Below, in pieces: positions 28,001-42,500 of a stretch of 64,000 nucleotides of DNA (position 1 is its first letter; every line of letters begins with the position of its first letter). The notes below the pieces were generated by a model that did not search any database, was not told the origin of the DNA, and was given only the letters and a program-made list of their open reading frames with translations. The stretch spans positions 163,144,997-163,208,996 of the forward strand of contig NC_045429.1 of NCBI RefSeq assembly GCF_902635505.1. The letters run 5' to 3'. This DNA comes from Sarcophilus harrisii (taxonomy: Eukaryota; Chordata; Mammalia; Dasyuromorphia; Dasyuridae). The translations under genes were made by a program, and so were the position numbers.

Positions 28001-31000
28001 CTATTCCCTTTGTGAATAGGTTTTCAGAACTATGAGCCCTCCTGCTACCTTCTATTGCCTCTGTGTCTATATTTCCTCTGCACCTCATTTGTATAACATA
28101 ATTACTATTTTTACATTTTTCTAGATAGCTTTGCTTTTTAGAGTAGATCATATTCAATCCTCCCCAATCTTTTTTTTTTTTTTTGAGCTAGCCAATTAGT
28201 GATGTCAATCTTAAACAAATGGTACATATTTCCATGTAATAGACAAAATTTGTCCATTTTAAGTTACTTGAAATTAATCTTAGTTATATTGGCTCTTACA
28301 TGTTAAATTTTCTATTAAAGTCAGATTTGGTTGAAAGTTCTGAAAATCTACAAGTTGTACAAAAGTACAAATGTACAAAATGTCCATTTTTTTTCATTCA
28401 ATATTATATATAATTTTGCTGGATTTTTGGTTGAAGACCTAGTTCTTTGCATTGCCAGGATAAATGATTCCAGGACCTGTAGTGTTTTATTGTGGCTGCT
28501 GATAAGTCCTGTACACTTCGATAGCTCTGGCATATTTGAATTGTTTTTTTCTTGTTTCTCACAAAATTTTCTCTTTGATCCGGGGGTTTCAAAAATGTAT
28601 ATTCCACAAAGGCTCCCTTTGAGATGGTGGTGAATAGATTTTTTTCTCTTTCTACTTTCCCCTCATGTTCTATCACTCCAGGACAATTTTCTTGGATTAT
28701 TTCTTGCGTTATGGTATCAAGGTTCTTTTTTTGGTCACAGCTTTCAGGAAATCCAATTATTTTTAGTTTTCTCTTCTTAATCTGTTCTCTCTCTCTCTCT
28801 TTAATAAAATGTTTCATATTCTATTATATTTTCTCATTAATATTTTTTTGTTGTTTTCTTTTGGTCTCATAACTTCATTGGTTTCCTCTTGCCCAATTCT
28901 AGTTTTCATAGAATTATTTTCTTTAAGATTATATTTCCTTTACTAGTCAGTTAACTTTTTTTTCATAATCTTGTTTTAATTTGGTAGTCTTCATTATTAT
29001 TTTATTTGTTTTTCCTCAGTCTCTCCCATTTAATTTTTAGTCTTTCCTAAGTGCTTCTCTAAATTCTCTCTGGCCCTGGAGTCATTTAACATTACTCTTT
29101 GGAGTAGAAGAAGCTTTGTTTTTTTTTTAACATTACTCTTTGGTGTAGAAGAAGCTTTGTTTTTTTTTTTTTAACTTCAGTGTCCTCCTCCTCTGATGAA
29201 CCCCAGTTTTTCCTATTCCCATAGTAAGTTTCTGTGGTTGGTTCTATCTTCTTTGCTGGTTCATTTTCTGAGAAATATTAGTGTGAATATCCCTAATTGT
29301 GAGGAGGCAGAATGGTGCCTCTTGCTTCACTTCATTTCTCCCTTCTGATCAGGAACCCCAAACCAAGAGCTACCCCCTCTAGCAAGTGCCTGCAGCCAGC
29401 AGCATCCCTGCCGCCCCCTCCCCCCCCAATCTCCCGCCTCTGTACTCACGGGTGTGCTGGTTCCTTCCCACCCAGGGCAGAGTCCCTGCAGCACAGCTAG
29501 GCCTGGTGTTCACTCAGTCTTCCAGGACTCATACCCCACATATGTGGGAGGTAAAGGTTTTTATGATTTTGGAGGAGCCTCTAGCCAAACGCAGCTCCCC
29601 TTAGGACTCCCCACTTGGTTTTTGTGTATATTTATGCTGAAGATATTTGCACTTCATGTGGGTTACTCTCCTGCCTGGGGTCTTTCTTTGGGTCTTCTCC
29701 AGTTGTATAGAGAGGACTCCTGTTCTGCCCCACGTTTTCTTTGTTTTTCTCCAGTCTATATTTGTCCTGAGGCACAAATTTGTTCTGTTTGTGGGTCTGG
29801 AATCTGGAAAATTTTAAATTTACTGACCTACTCCACCATCTTCCCAGAATCCTCCTCCAAAGATACATAGTATTAAAAGTTTAATATATGTGTATGTATA
29901 TATGGACACACACAAACAGAGAGTACCTAATGTGTAACTATGTTGTTATCTCAATTTATGTAACCTTAGAATGTTTGTATTTAAGATGATGGTCAGCCAG
30001 AGGTTGTCAGAAGAGAATCTACACGACTTTCAAGAGAGCAGCTTTGTACACTAATATCTGCTGCTTCCATTAATTTGGGATCAATGATGTGCTATTCAAT
30101 ATTGGGACCATTTTTTCCTAATGAGGTGAGTGGTTTTTCATTTCTTTACCCCTGCAGGGCCCTCAAAAAGGACAGAAGTTATTGTTGGATTTAATTATTC
30201 TGTTAAGAAAAAAAAGCCATATACCATGCAGAACAAATGGCAGAACAAATATCAATAATCAGAATTATAATTTAGCAAAAACATATTAAGTCAAATCAGA
30301 AGTCCATTTATATCAAGCAATAATAGAAACTAAGATTTCATCAGGATAGGGAACTCTTGGATAAGGGAAACTCCCTTTACCAACAGATTCAGGCAGATAC
30401 TTTTTCTGCAACCTAATATTCTCAGAGAATTGTCTAAAAGGGGCAAAAGATAGAATGACTTGTCCATGATGACATAGCCAGCATTTCTTAGAAGCAAAAC
30501 TGGAACCCAATTCTTCCTGACTCAAAGTCCAGTTTTTTTTCTCCACTGTATAGCTAGCACTTATCTAACACTTTAAGGTGTGCCAAGTATTGTATGTGTA
30601 TTATTCCACCTGATCATCACAATTCTGAGAGACTATTATTATCCCCAGTTTACAAATGAGAAAATTGAGACTGAGATTAAGTGACTTGCCTAGCGTCACA
30701 CAGTTAAGCAATCACTGAAGTTGAATAGTAATTCAGCTCTTCCAGACTTCAAGTCCAGTGCTGTATCCCATATGCCACAGTTACTTGTCATTCTGATATA
30801 AATAAATCCTTTACCAGAAGAATATATATGGTTTCTTGGAGTTTCCTAGCCTATGTAATTGATTTCTGCTGAAAGTAACTTTACCAGACATTCTGATTTT
30901 TCTTCTTTTGTGTAGTTGTTGTTATTTATTTATTTTTTTTTTTTGGACCGTACAAAAGAATATTTGAGAATAACTTCCCCTGGTGTTTGGTTTACCAGTT

Positions 31001-33050
31001 TCTATTTACAAAGTTTGAAAGTCATTACAACACATTATCAGGTAGCACAGTGAGTTGAGTGTTGTTGGACCTGACATTAAAAAGACCTGAATTCAGATTT
31101 GACCTCAGGCACTTACTAGTTATATAATCCTGGGCAAGTTATTTAACCTTTGCTTGCCTCAGTTTCCTTATTTATAAAATGAGTATAATAATTGTACCTA
31201 TCTTTTAGGGTTATTGGGAGGATGAACTGAGATCTTTATAAAGTGCTTTACAAACTTTAAAGCACTATATAAGCACTAGCTATTACTACTAGTATTACAT
31301 AGTTCTTTGAATTTGTCTTTTTCCCTTAACAATCTAACTCCTGAAGTGTTGTTTAGTTAGGACCTAGAGGTGGTATAACAAATATAAACTTGCTTACATT
31401 TTCATTTCAAGGAACCATTAGAGCTGTCCTATTTATTAATTTAATTCCTATATTAATTCATGTTCAACTAATTCAGTGTCAGCAGTAAGATCTACATTCG
31501 GTCTTACTGACTTCAAGTCACTGCCACATTCATATTAGAGTTGATACTGAGTATTTATTCCCAGTGAATGATGATCTTAATCTTGTGGTTTTAAATATTT
31601 TAAGGCATAGAATCTGAATCCATCTTCTCCAATTCCCAATCCAGTGCTCTTTTCACTAGAGTTTAGAAGAATAAGACTATTACTCTAATGATTTTATTTT
31701 GCCTTGATTATGCTAATTTTTTTTTTCCTCTAAAGGCTGAAAAAAAGAATGTCAGCAATACAGTTATTGGAATGATCTTTGGATGTTTTGCTCTGTTCGA
31801 CTTGCTATCATGCCTGTTATTTGGGAAATATGTAAGTATCTTTAGGGTTAATCTGTAAATTGTAGTTTATGATGATGATCTTTGATTTATCATATTTTCT
31901 CAATAATCTTTCCTTCATTCCCTTAGTATAGGAGTGATCAATGCTATATAGTGGGTAGAAGAAATAATATCATGAATTATTCCTTTGTTTATGCTTTTGT
32001 TCTCAGAAATAATGATTTAAGTAAAGAATTTTTGTCTTAACTACAGCTATTAAATAAATTTGTAGGCAGTACCCAAGTATAATAATAGCACGCTTTTATA
32101 TTATGATGTGTGGTTATAATGTTATTTTGCATTTTGTTTAATTTGATCACAGCAAAAGAGTTTGGCAAGTGATTTATATATATATATTATTATTATTATA
32201 TTATAATCCCCATATGACAGATGAAGAAACAGACAAGTTAAACAACTCTCTAAGATTGCACAATAAATAAATGCAAAAACTAGAACTTGAAATATATATT
32301 AGTGGAAGAAATACTAACATTGATGAAGCAATTTTTTCAACATTAAATTGCATTTAAGTATATAATTGCATTTTTAAAAAATTATTTTATTATAAAAGAA
32401 TAGAAAAAAAAGAATATAAAAGAAAAGAAAACAAAAGAGAATATTGCCATGTGCCTAGCAGAACATCAGGGAGGATTCAAAATGTAGTGTGCTTTCTAGA
32501 ACCCTCAAATTGGGGTGCCAAAATATACTATGCTTTCTAGAGCCCCCATGCTGGGGTGCCAAAATATACCGTCTGGACTAGCTCTCTGGAGAATCTTAGG
32601 ACCAGCCCGAATCCTTGGTCTTAGTGGAGGAGTGATGAGGTTGGAGACATGAAAATTGTCAAAGATGGAGTCCCTTTATTTCAAGTCCTCTTAGCCCCTA
32701 AATAGCTTAGTACAATTACATCACTACATCATACTAAGCATGTGCCAACTATGGAACCATTAAATCACCACAGCACACTGTGCATGTGCTAACTATAAGA
32801 CCGCTGCTATAGATATGTAAATTCCTTTTACTGTAAATATCCCTTGCTTCAGGTAGAACACAGATGGTCATGCCCTTCTAGACTTCTCAGGAAGGGTGAG
32901 AAGCACCAAAGGGAGATGGGGAGCCTAACCAGACATTGTCATCAGATTCCCTCTGGACTGAAGGGTCTTATACCTTACTCAGAGTTCTTCCACTATCTGC
33001 AGCCCTCTACACAAAATATATAGCAATAAATTATCACTTCAAGAAAGTAT

Positions 33051-33083
<33 letters not shown>

Positions 33084-33092
33084 CACGCTCAC

Positions 33093-33128
<36 letters not shown>

Positions 33129-33458
33129 GTAGAAGAAATTATACTCATGAATGTATTTTCTTTACTTCCTTGTAAATTGTTCTTTTATTCTTTGCTGTGC
33201 ACCTTTTTTATTTCATTCTTTTTTTCTTCCTTTCTTCTCTCCCCACACCTCTCAAGCAGGCTATAGTTAAGAAAGGATATATTTATGTGTACTTATGTAG
33301 ACACACACAATTGTGCTCCTTAACTTGCCTTGTTGTTGCTTAACCTCTCCCCATCCACAGATTCTTCCCTTGTCTTCTTCCCTCACCTTTTACTTCCCCT
33401 GTGCCCATCCCTCTCTCCTTGCTTCTTTATAGATTTTGGAGGGTGCTATACCCTTCAT

Positions 33459-33513
<55 letters not shown>

Positions 33514-36500
33514 TTGCCTATTGAACCCATTCCCAACGTGAATAGGTTTTCAAAATTAGGAGCCCTTCTCTTTCCTCTAATGCCTCTGTGCCTATTATTC
33601 CTCTATACCTCATTTGTATAATATAATTACTATTTTTGCCTTTACTCTGCCCCAATCTTTCTTTTGAGCTACCCTATTATGGATGTCTATCTTAAACATA
33701 TTGTATATATTTCTCATGTAAAAAAACATAAACAATTTGTCATGTTGAATTCATTGAAATTGGTCTTTGATATTGGCTCACCTGTTAAATTTTCTATTAA
33801 ACAGAAGTTTGGTTGCTAGAAGTCCTGAAAATCTGCAAGTTTGTTGAATATTCATTTTTTCTTTTCAATATTACAGATAATTTTGCTGGATATGATATTT
33901 TTGGCCTGTGGTCAAAGTTCTTTTGATTCTTACTAGATATAATTTCAGGATCTGCAGTTTATTATGGTGCCTACTGATAAGTCCTGAACAATTCTAATTG
34001 TAGCCCCAGTATATTTGAATTATTTTTGTAATTGTTGTTTCTTGAAAATTTTTCTTTTTGATCTAGGGATTTCAAAATTTGGCAAGTTTTCTTGGCAAAG
34101 ATACTGGAATGGTTTGCCATTTCCTTCTCCAGTGGATCACTATTTTATGTCAGAGCTCTCCACCATAACTTATCTGTTTTGAGTATCCCTGAACATCGTA
34201 GCTCATAGTTTAATTGATCTATACAAGGCAGTGATCTACAAGGGGCTTTTTAGACAAGAAAAAGGTAGCTGACCTAACTCAGGTGTTTCTCTCTCTTGTA
34301 ACAGAACTCTATCCATAGTAAGCACATAATAAATGTTTGTTGACCAACTGACTGACTTTGGTGCAGGAAACATGCCCAGTTCTGGAGATACAAAGACAAA
34401 ATTGGAAGGGATGCCTATACAGGGAGTCCCAAATATTGCAATTTTAAACTTTAACAGTTTAAAGCCACATTAATACTTTTAGGACACACTGTATAATATA
34501 TACAAAATGAATACAAAGTAGTCTGTTAACAAACTTTTAGATTTCAAGTCCCCAGCATGAGACTTGAAGGGAGCCAGGGGAGTCAGGAATTGGAGATAAG
34601 GAAGCAGAGAATCCAGAAATGGCGTACAGCCAGTGAAAATGCTGAATCAGGAGATGTAATGTTATGTTTAGGGAACATCTAGGAGGCTGGATCACAGAAT
34701 ACATGGAAGGAAGTAAGGTGTAAGAAAATTGGAAAGGTAAAAAACTCACCAAGTTATGAAGGGCATTACAAGTCAAAAAGAGGTATTTGATCCTGGAGGT
34801 TTAAGAAGCAACTGGAGTTTATTTTTGGGGAGAAGGGGTAGAAATATGACATAGTTGTTCTTTTGCTTTAAGAAAATCAATTTGCACACTAATTGGAGCA
34901 TGGACCAGAGCAAGAAGAGACTTGTGGCAAGGAAACCAAGCACAAATTATTGCAATAGTCCAGATAGAGGCTTGTACCAGGATGGTAGCAGTATCATGCC
35001 ATTAGGTTTGAAAGGAAAGGCACTAGCTGCTGATGATATCAAGAAAGACTTTTGTAAAAGGTGGTGTTTGAATTGTCTTTTTTTTTTCTTTTTTTGGGGC
35101 AAGGTAATTGGGAATAAGTGACTTGCCCAGGGTCACCTAGCTAGTAAGTGTTAAGTGTTGAACTTAGGTCTTCTTGACTTCCAGGACAGGACAGTGCCTT
35201 AACTACTGCACAATCTAGCTGCCCCTTATCTTAAGTCTTGAAGGAAAGTAAAGATTCCAAGAAGCAAAACTGAGATGGGATATTACCCAAGATAAGAAGG
35301 GGTAGGCAATGTAATGAATTAATTAAATTTAATTGACAAGTTTAAATAATTAGTCTATAAATTTGAAAATCTCTTGTCCTGACTTGGTATATAATAGCAA
35401 GCCAAAAGATACAAAATAGACAGCTGTTTTTTAAAATATATTTAAATATAATAGGAGATGGAGTGCTACATCTGTCTTCGTCTGTAAAATTAGGATAATA
35501 AGTCACCCATCTCCTAGGGATATGAGGATGAGAATTTTTTTTTTGTAATGTGTTTTGCAAACATTAAAGCATTATATAAATGCTAGATATCATATGGCAC
35601 ACTCTTCCCTACATCTTGTAAATTCATTCAGCAAACATTTAGTAATACTTAACATAGAAAATGCAAGGTTGGATATATGGGAAAAACAAGAATAAATGCT
35701 CTGAGTCTCTTAGTACAATTTTAGATATAATGGATACTCAGTTTTGTTAACATAGATATAGCGCTGAAGTAAGTAACTCATTATTGTTATTTAACATTTT
35801 ATAGCTTGTACACATTGGAGCAAAGTTTATGTTTGTGGCAGGAATGTTTGTCTCAGGAGGAGCTACAATTCTGTTTGGGTAAGTATCTGGCTTTCTGGGC
35901 TGGAGAGTTGGGTTGAACATCACCTTTCAAATAGTCATTCATTTTGGAATTTATGTGAGTTCATTTAAATCAGTAAAAATATATTTCAGTTTCTTTTAGT
36001 ATGCTTGGAATTTTGTTAAATACTTGTGAGACAGGTGGTGAGAGGGTAAAGATGCAGGATTTCTCTTTAATTCTCTAGATGTAGAAACTGAGGCTCAGAC
36101 AAGTTAGCTTGTCTAAAATAATATAATAAATGAAACTAGAATTGGAAATATATATTGTTCCTGAGAACAGTTCATTGAGGGCTAAGCCACTTTCATATAC
36201 AATAAACAACTACGGAACCTTTTACTAACAAGTGTGGGACCAAATTAATACAGAGAAAGCAGATATATATTGAGGGAGCAAATTCATACAGAAAAAGCAT
36301 ATATATGTTGAGGGAGATAAAGATGTAACAATCATCTAGGTACAAAGTAGTGTTTTGCATCTAGTTTGTTTTTGGCAACAAGGGATCATTCAAAGGGAAA
36401 GTAAAGAGTAGTTATTCCAAAAAGCAAACTACTATGACCATGGCTTTCCTTCATTTTGTTAGCCATGTACCCCCAATATGCTGTCTCTTTAGAACCACAT

Positions 36501-39500
36501 ATGCTCAATCACTGGATGACTAGGTAGAACATTGGATAGAGTTCTAGGTTTGGAGCCAGGAAAACTCATTTTCCTGAGTTCAGATCTGGTTTCAGACACC
36601 AGCTGTGTGAGTTTGGATAAATCACTTACACTGTTTGTCTTAGTTTTCTCATATGTGAAATGAGCTGGGGAAGGAAATGGCAAACCATTTCAGAATCTCT
36701 GCCAAGAAAACTCCAAATGGGGTTGTGAAAAGTTGACCACAACTGAAAATGGCTGAACAACGACAACAGAATTCTCATTTGGTCAGGTGGATACAAACTT
36801 ATTTTGCAGAATATATGCAGAATAATTTTCAGTAACTCTTAAAATAAAATAGTATTCCCCTTTTAACCTCTGAGTACTTTCTCTCTTGTAATTTGACTGG
36901 GAAACACAAATAAAACCATGAGTAACTGGTTCATGGATCTATAGCCAAGCCAAAATTTGTGTTTTATTGCCACAAAAGAGAATCCACACCTGCTTCTAGT
37001 CTCATCAAAATGTATTACTAGTCAAATTGAAATGTAATTTTTTTTTTGCTTTATTTTCCTTGCTTTTTTGGTTGCAATGTGGCTAATATGGAAATGTGTT
37101 TTGTATTATTTCACATGTAACAACTGATATATCATACTACTTGCCTTGTGGTGGAAAAGGGAGAGAATTTGAAACTCAGAATTTTTTTTTAAAAGAATGT
37201 TAAAAAAATAAATAATAAGCATTTAAAATAATTAAAATTTAAAAATATTATTAGTGTAGCTAGAATTAGAACATGAAGAATCTAGGTAAGAAAAACGGGT
37301 ATAGCTTAGATGCAGAAGATTATCATCTTAGGTCCCACAAAAAGTCAAAAGTTTAGTAGCTCACACCTGACATTATTGCTGATGTTCATTTTTTTTTCTT
37401 GTCTTTTGAAAATCAGTTTAGGTAGTGAGAGGAGTTGAAAGAGAATAGAAGAAATGTTGTTATGCTGAGCTCTAGGATTTTTATTAGTAGATAATTAGTA
37501 TTATTAGTAATAGTAGATGGTTACAATTTTGCAAAATCCAATCCTAGAGGACACATCAAACTGGTTGTAATGAAGATACCTATTAACCTGTTACAATTTT
37601 AATGTAGCGCAGACCCTAGTGAATATAAGCAAGTCTTTTCTTAAAAGGTATCATAAGTACTCCCTCCTTACCTTAGGCCAGCCAGTGCCAGAGATTTGAA
37701 GATAGTTCAAAGTCATGAAAGTTAAAGCTCTAAACTGAGGGACTTATAGCCTTTCTGGGTAATTCTGACTAAGCTATTCCATTTTTAGGGTAGTACTAAA
37801 GGATTTCAAATCAATCTAAGGTTGCTAAATTCTCACCCTCATTCATCAGTTTATCAATAAGTATTTCTTAAATACCTCATCTGTGCTAGGTACTGTGGAA
37901 CTGTGTTCTCCAAACATTATCTCAAGAACCGGGAAAAAAAGAAGCAACTGAGTTACCCCAGAACAAATTAAATTCTTAAAGATCAGTATTCTCCTTGCTG
38001 TAAGACTGTAACCCAAAACTGCCTTATAATGATTGAGGAAATTAAATATTTGATCTGCTAATCAGACTGTTATACTGATCTGTTGATTCAGGTAGAAAGC
38101 TTTATATTTGAGAATTGTTTTTATTCTTTTATAGCATGTTGGACCAAGCTCCTGATGGACCAGTATTTATTACTCTGTGTTTTCTAGTGAGAGTGGTGGA
38201 CGCCATAAGTTTTGCTGCAGCAATAACTGCATCGTTTTCTATTCTTGCAAAAGCTTTTCCAAATAATGTAGCTACAGTAATGGTATGTCTTTTAGTGCTT
38301 GCCAAATATTTGGCTTCTGAGTTTTTCCCATGTCTAAAGAGGCTGTGGACTCTTCTTTTCATACATATTAATATTATTTTCTTCTCCTAAAACTTTTATT
38401 ATACTAGGTCCTTGAGAAGCAGGATAGAAAATAAGAACCTCAGAGTAAGAAGGATCCCATTTGAATTTGAAAACACACATTGGGTGACCCTGAACTTAGC
38501 CTCTCAGTGTTCCAAACAGTCCTCTAAGACCATAATTTACCAAATAGTAGAACATCTGGCTTCGTAGAAAGCATTTTCTCACCAGTTTTTATCCCTATGT
38601 GGATGGAATCACAGGTCTGGGTGAGAAAAAATACTGCATTACTATCTTATATTCCAAGACCACAGAATTATCATTACTGACTCTGTAGTTGCTTAGGAAG
38701 ATGTAACCCATTTTTCACAACCTTCTGAAGAGAGAAAATTATAAGTAAATGAGGTAAAAGCCAAATTATTCCTTTACTTCTAATTTTCTTTGAAACTACT
38801 TTTCCCCCTTTCCAGCTAGATGGAAGCATGAATGTAAGTAACCACATTTGCCCTGGTACGAGATCTATTCTCTATAGAACAGCATGAAAATTTGGGTCCT
38901 AATCTCCCACTTTTAAATATTAAAAACTATGGGCCTTCCTGCTGCCATGGACTTTTTGAAGATTGAGTAATGCATGGATATAAAACAACTATACAGATGG
39001 TTATATCACATATCACTTTAATTTCTAGATTTTATACTGCCACTCATTTCTTACACTTCACTCTTAATGGGCTTTCTTATTTCCTTGAAGAAAAACTTTA
39101 TTAGTAGTGGGAAATTTGCTTGGTATGTACCCTATACCTATACTGGTTATTATAAAAAGCTACCCTATCAGCAAAATAATTGCCTCTAGCTAAGTTCAAG
39201 GAAGCTAGCTTAACTTTGATGAGGGAAAATGGCTATGTAATAGTTTGCTTCTGGGTGACCTTTAAGAACTTAGCAGTTTTAATGTTACCAGTAAAACATG
39301 TTCACTTGGTTTTTCTTTGTTTTCTTACTTTTAGGGAAGCCTTGAAATCTTTTCTGGTCTGGGCCTAGTTTTGGGACCTCCTCTAGGTGGTTTTTTATAC
39401 CAAACCTTTGGCTATGAAGTACCCTTTATTTTTCTTGGATGCTTAGTTCTGCTGATGGTGCCACTCAACATGTGTATTTTACCTAATTATGGTAAGACTA

Positions 39501-42500
39501 CATTTCCAACTACTTTTGGTGCTTGACTAGACAGAATAGTCTTGTGAATGTATAACCCTTCCCCAAATTGATGAACACATGATTTATGTTTATCTCTGTC
39601 TATAATATGAATTGTAAAATTTCCACTTTTCCTTTTTAAAAAATGTAACTATTATCATGGGATTATAGCTTTGGGATTACAGCTTTATTACCAAAGGGGA
39701 TCAGTCTAATTTAGGGTTTCTTAACCTTGGATCTGTAAACTTGATTTTCTTATATTTTGATAACTATATGACATGAACTTGATTTTTTAATATTTTGATA
39801 ACCATATTTCAATATAATTGGGTTTTTTGTGATCCTATATGTTTTGTTTTATTCAGTTAAAAAACATTATTCTGAGAAGGGACTCTTGAATTTCACCAGA
39901 CTGCCAAATGAGCCCATGATACCAAAAAAAAGATTAAAAATCCCTATTTAGTATAATCCCCTTACATCTAGCATAAGCTCTTTTATAGATGAGATAACTG
40001 AGAACTATAGTTTTAAATGATTTGTTTAAAGTAACAAACTACTAAGTAGAAGAGTTGGGTTATTACATTTAAAATATAATAATAAACAGTCATGTTTTAG
40101 CAATAAAATAATGGAGCAAAAGGAACTCCAAATGACAATCCATAAGACCAGGAAAATTTCACCATATAGGAGGGCATAGTTCTGCAAACTATGTGTTGTT
40201 AGGTGTGAGACTTAGCTATAAATAAACTTGTAAAGAAAGCAAAGCTTATCTCTAGCATCTGCTTAGGGATGATTCTATCTATAGTGGTCATGACTTTTCC
40301 AGTTGACACTTTCTGTTACCTCAAATCAAAACTCCTTTTTCTTCTTTACATTCCACAGTTGCCAGTTTCCCATTTCTCCATGCTATACTTTTGCTCTTGA
40401 TTAAGTTGAAGAGAAGAATGCTGACTTGCATTTTAGCATGAGTTTCCTCATGTAGAAATTTCATTTACCAGTCAAATTCCTTTCCCTTTTTAGCACTGAG
40501 TAGGGAGAAATTGCTGGTTTTATTTTATTTTATTTTTAATCCTTCAATTAAAAATAAACATAATAATATTTCAAATGTTTCCTAATTTGATAGAGATAAA
40601 AACTTGACCCATGATTTCATTGGTATTAGGAACTCCCAAGTGAAGAAACCATGCAGATTGTACCTTCTCTTCCTTTGTAGCTTTTAAGAGAACCTTTTTT
40701 CCTTTCTTGGTTTTATTTAGTTATTTGATTACCCTCTCCCCTTTCTTTTTTCTCTTAGTCAATTGGTCAAGTATAATTTCTCTTCCTCTTCTTGCCTTCA
40801 ACTTATTTTGTTCATGATTTAAAAAAATTTTTTTTCAGCACTCTTTTCTAAAAAAAAAAAATTTCCTTCCCTTAATTTTATTCATTATCCATCTTCTCTA
40901 TTCTAGATTTTTATTCTTTGATTCATGACCCTTATATACTTATTTAGGCTTTTGTGATCTTTCTGTTCTTCATGAAATTAAAGCTTCCAAGGTTTATCTA
41001 TTTGGTGGGGTTTCTTCATCTAAACAGTTTCTGTATTATTGTCCAGTGATCTTGTGTCTGGCCTGCTTTTTTTTCCTGCTATTTCTCATCTTAAAAATAC
41101 CATTTTCCTATAGGTAATAGAAAGAATTTTACCTAAAGAAAATTTTAGAAATTTTCCTATGCCTTTGATCATCTAGGTCATTATTGACCTTTCCCATCTC
41201 TTTGGTATTTTTCCCCCTACATTTTCCTTGAAGTCTCTTTCCTGAGTCTGTGCTCTTCCTCTATTCTAGCCTCACTTGTGCTCAGGAACTTTGGCTCCTT
41301 AAGACAGTATGAATCATCTTTCTAAGCATCAAATCCCTATAGATTTTACCTATTGTAAGATGTCCATTTCCCTTTATAAGAAATTTCTTTTCCCCATAAA
41401 AACATTCCTCCCACCAATGAAATAATATTTCTCCTTTCTTATTATCTTTTCAGTCTTCTGCCTTCTTGTTCATCCTTTGGAAGGCCATCTTTTTCCAGAG
41501 AGACTCCAGAATATTTTCTTTTTCTTTTTAACCTTTAACTTGATTAAGATATGTCATATATTCCCCTCTATCTTTTTCCTCCCCACACCCCTTCTATATG
41601 TCCTTGTGAATGCCCACAAGTCATTCACTACTTTTGTGAATACCCTTGTGAATGCCCACACTGCATTCACTCCTGCCAGGCTCTGCTAATTCCCAGGCCC
41701 TCAGAGAACCCTCCGGTCACTGTCTTTTGCAGGGCTTAAACCATTTTTACCAAGCTTACTTCTGTCTGAGGTCTTCAGAGGTCTCTGACCATCATTTCAT
41801 AGGAACAATGGTTTAAATACACGATAGAGCACTTGAGAACGGCCATGTTCAAGCTCAAGGTCTTTTATTCACGTGTTCACATCCTGCTTAGTTGACCTCC
41901 TGCTGACTCTTAGTGAACTGATGAGCTCCTGCTTCCTCATCCCACAGCTTAAATAGGGTCTATGAGGACACATGCACAGCCAAACAGAGAAGGAGACGCC
42001 TCCCGTTAATGATGCGATCTCAGTGAGACCAGAGTTCCTGCCCACAAGGCAGTCCCTGTTTCACAGACACCACTTCCCCGGGGGTCTCAGGCATTATTGC
42101 CTGTTTACTTCCTGTTTGCACTCCTCCTTAGATGTCCTCCTGTTCTGTAACTCAGCTCTGCCCCCCCCCCCCCTCAAAATAGATCCACTTGTAGGTGGAG
42201 TGCTATGACTTACTTCGTGATATTTCAGAACTGTTTCTTCACCATCCCTTCTATTTAATTTTTGTTCTTAATTCTTGTCATCATCACCTCATGTATATTT
42301 AGAAAGAAATTTCTTTAATGGTCTTTTTCTTGTTATGTTGTTGTTGTCCTTGGTCACTGTATTTATTTGCCCTTCCTGTATTTCTGTTGCCTAGGATATT
42401 TGAGCAACAGATAATTTCTTTAGATCTAGTTTTCTCTCTAGGAATGTTTTAAATACCTTTTTTAAAATCAAACATTCACCTTTTTATATTAATAGGTTCA

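Noticed and set aside
29454-29870. 138-codon plus-strand frame
   Set aside because: It lies over the 5' UTR of the antisense HAL1-like element, which explains its GC content; not a host exon.
27232-33511. CRISPR-like regular repeats
   Set aside because: The regular patterns are CA/TA microsatellites and short tandem duplications; no spacer-repeat array exists.
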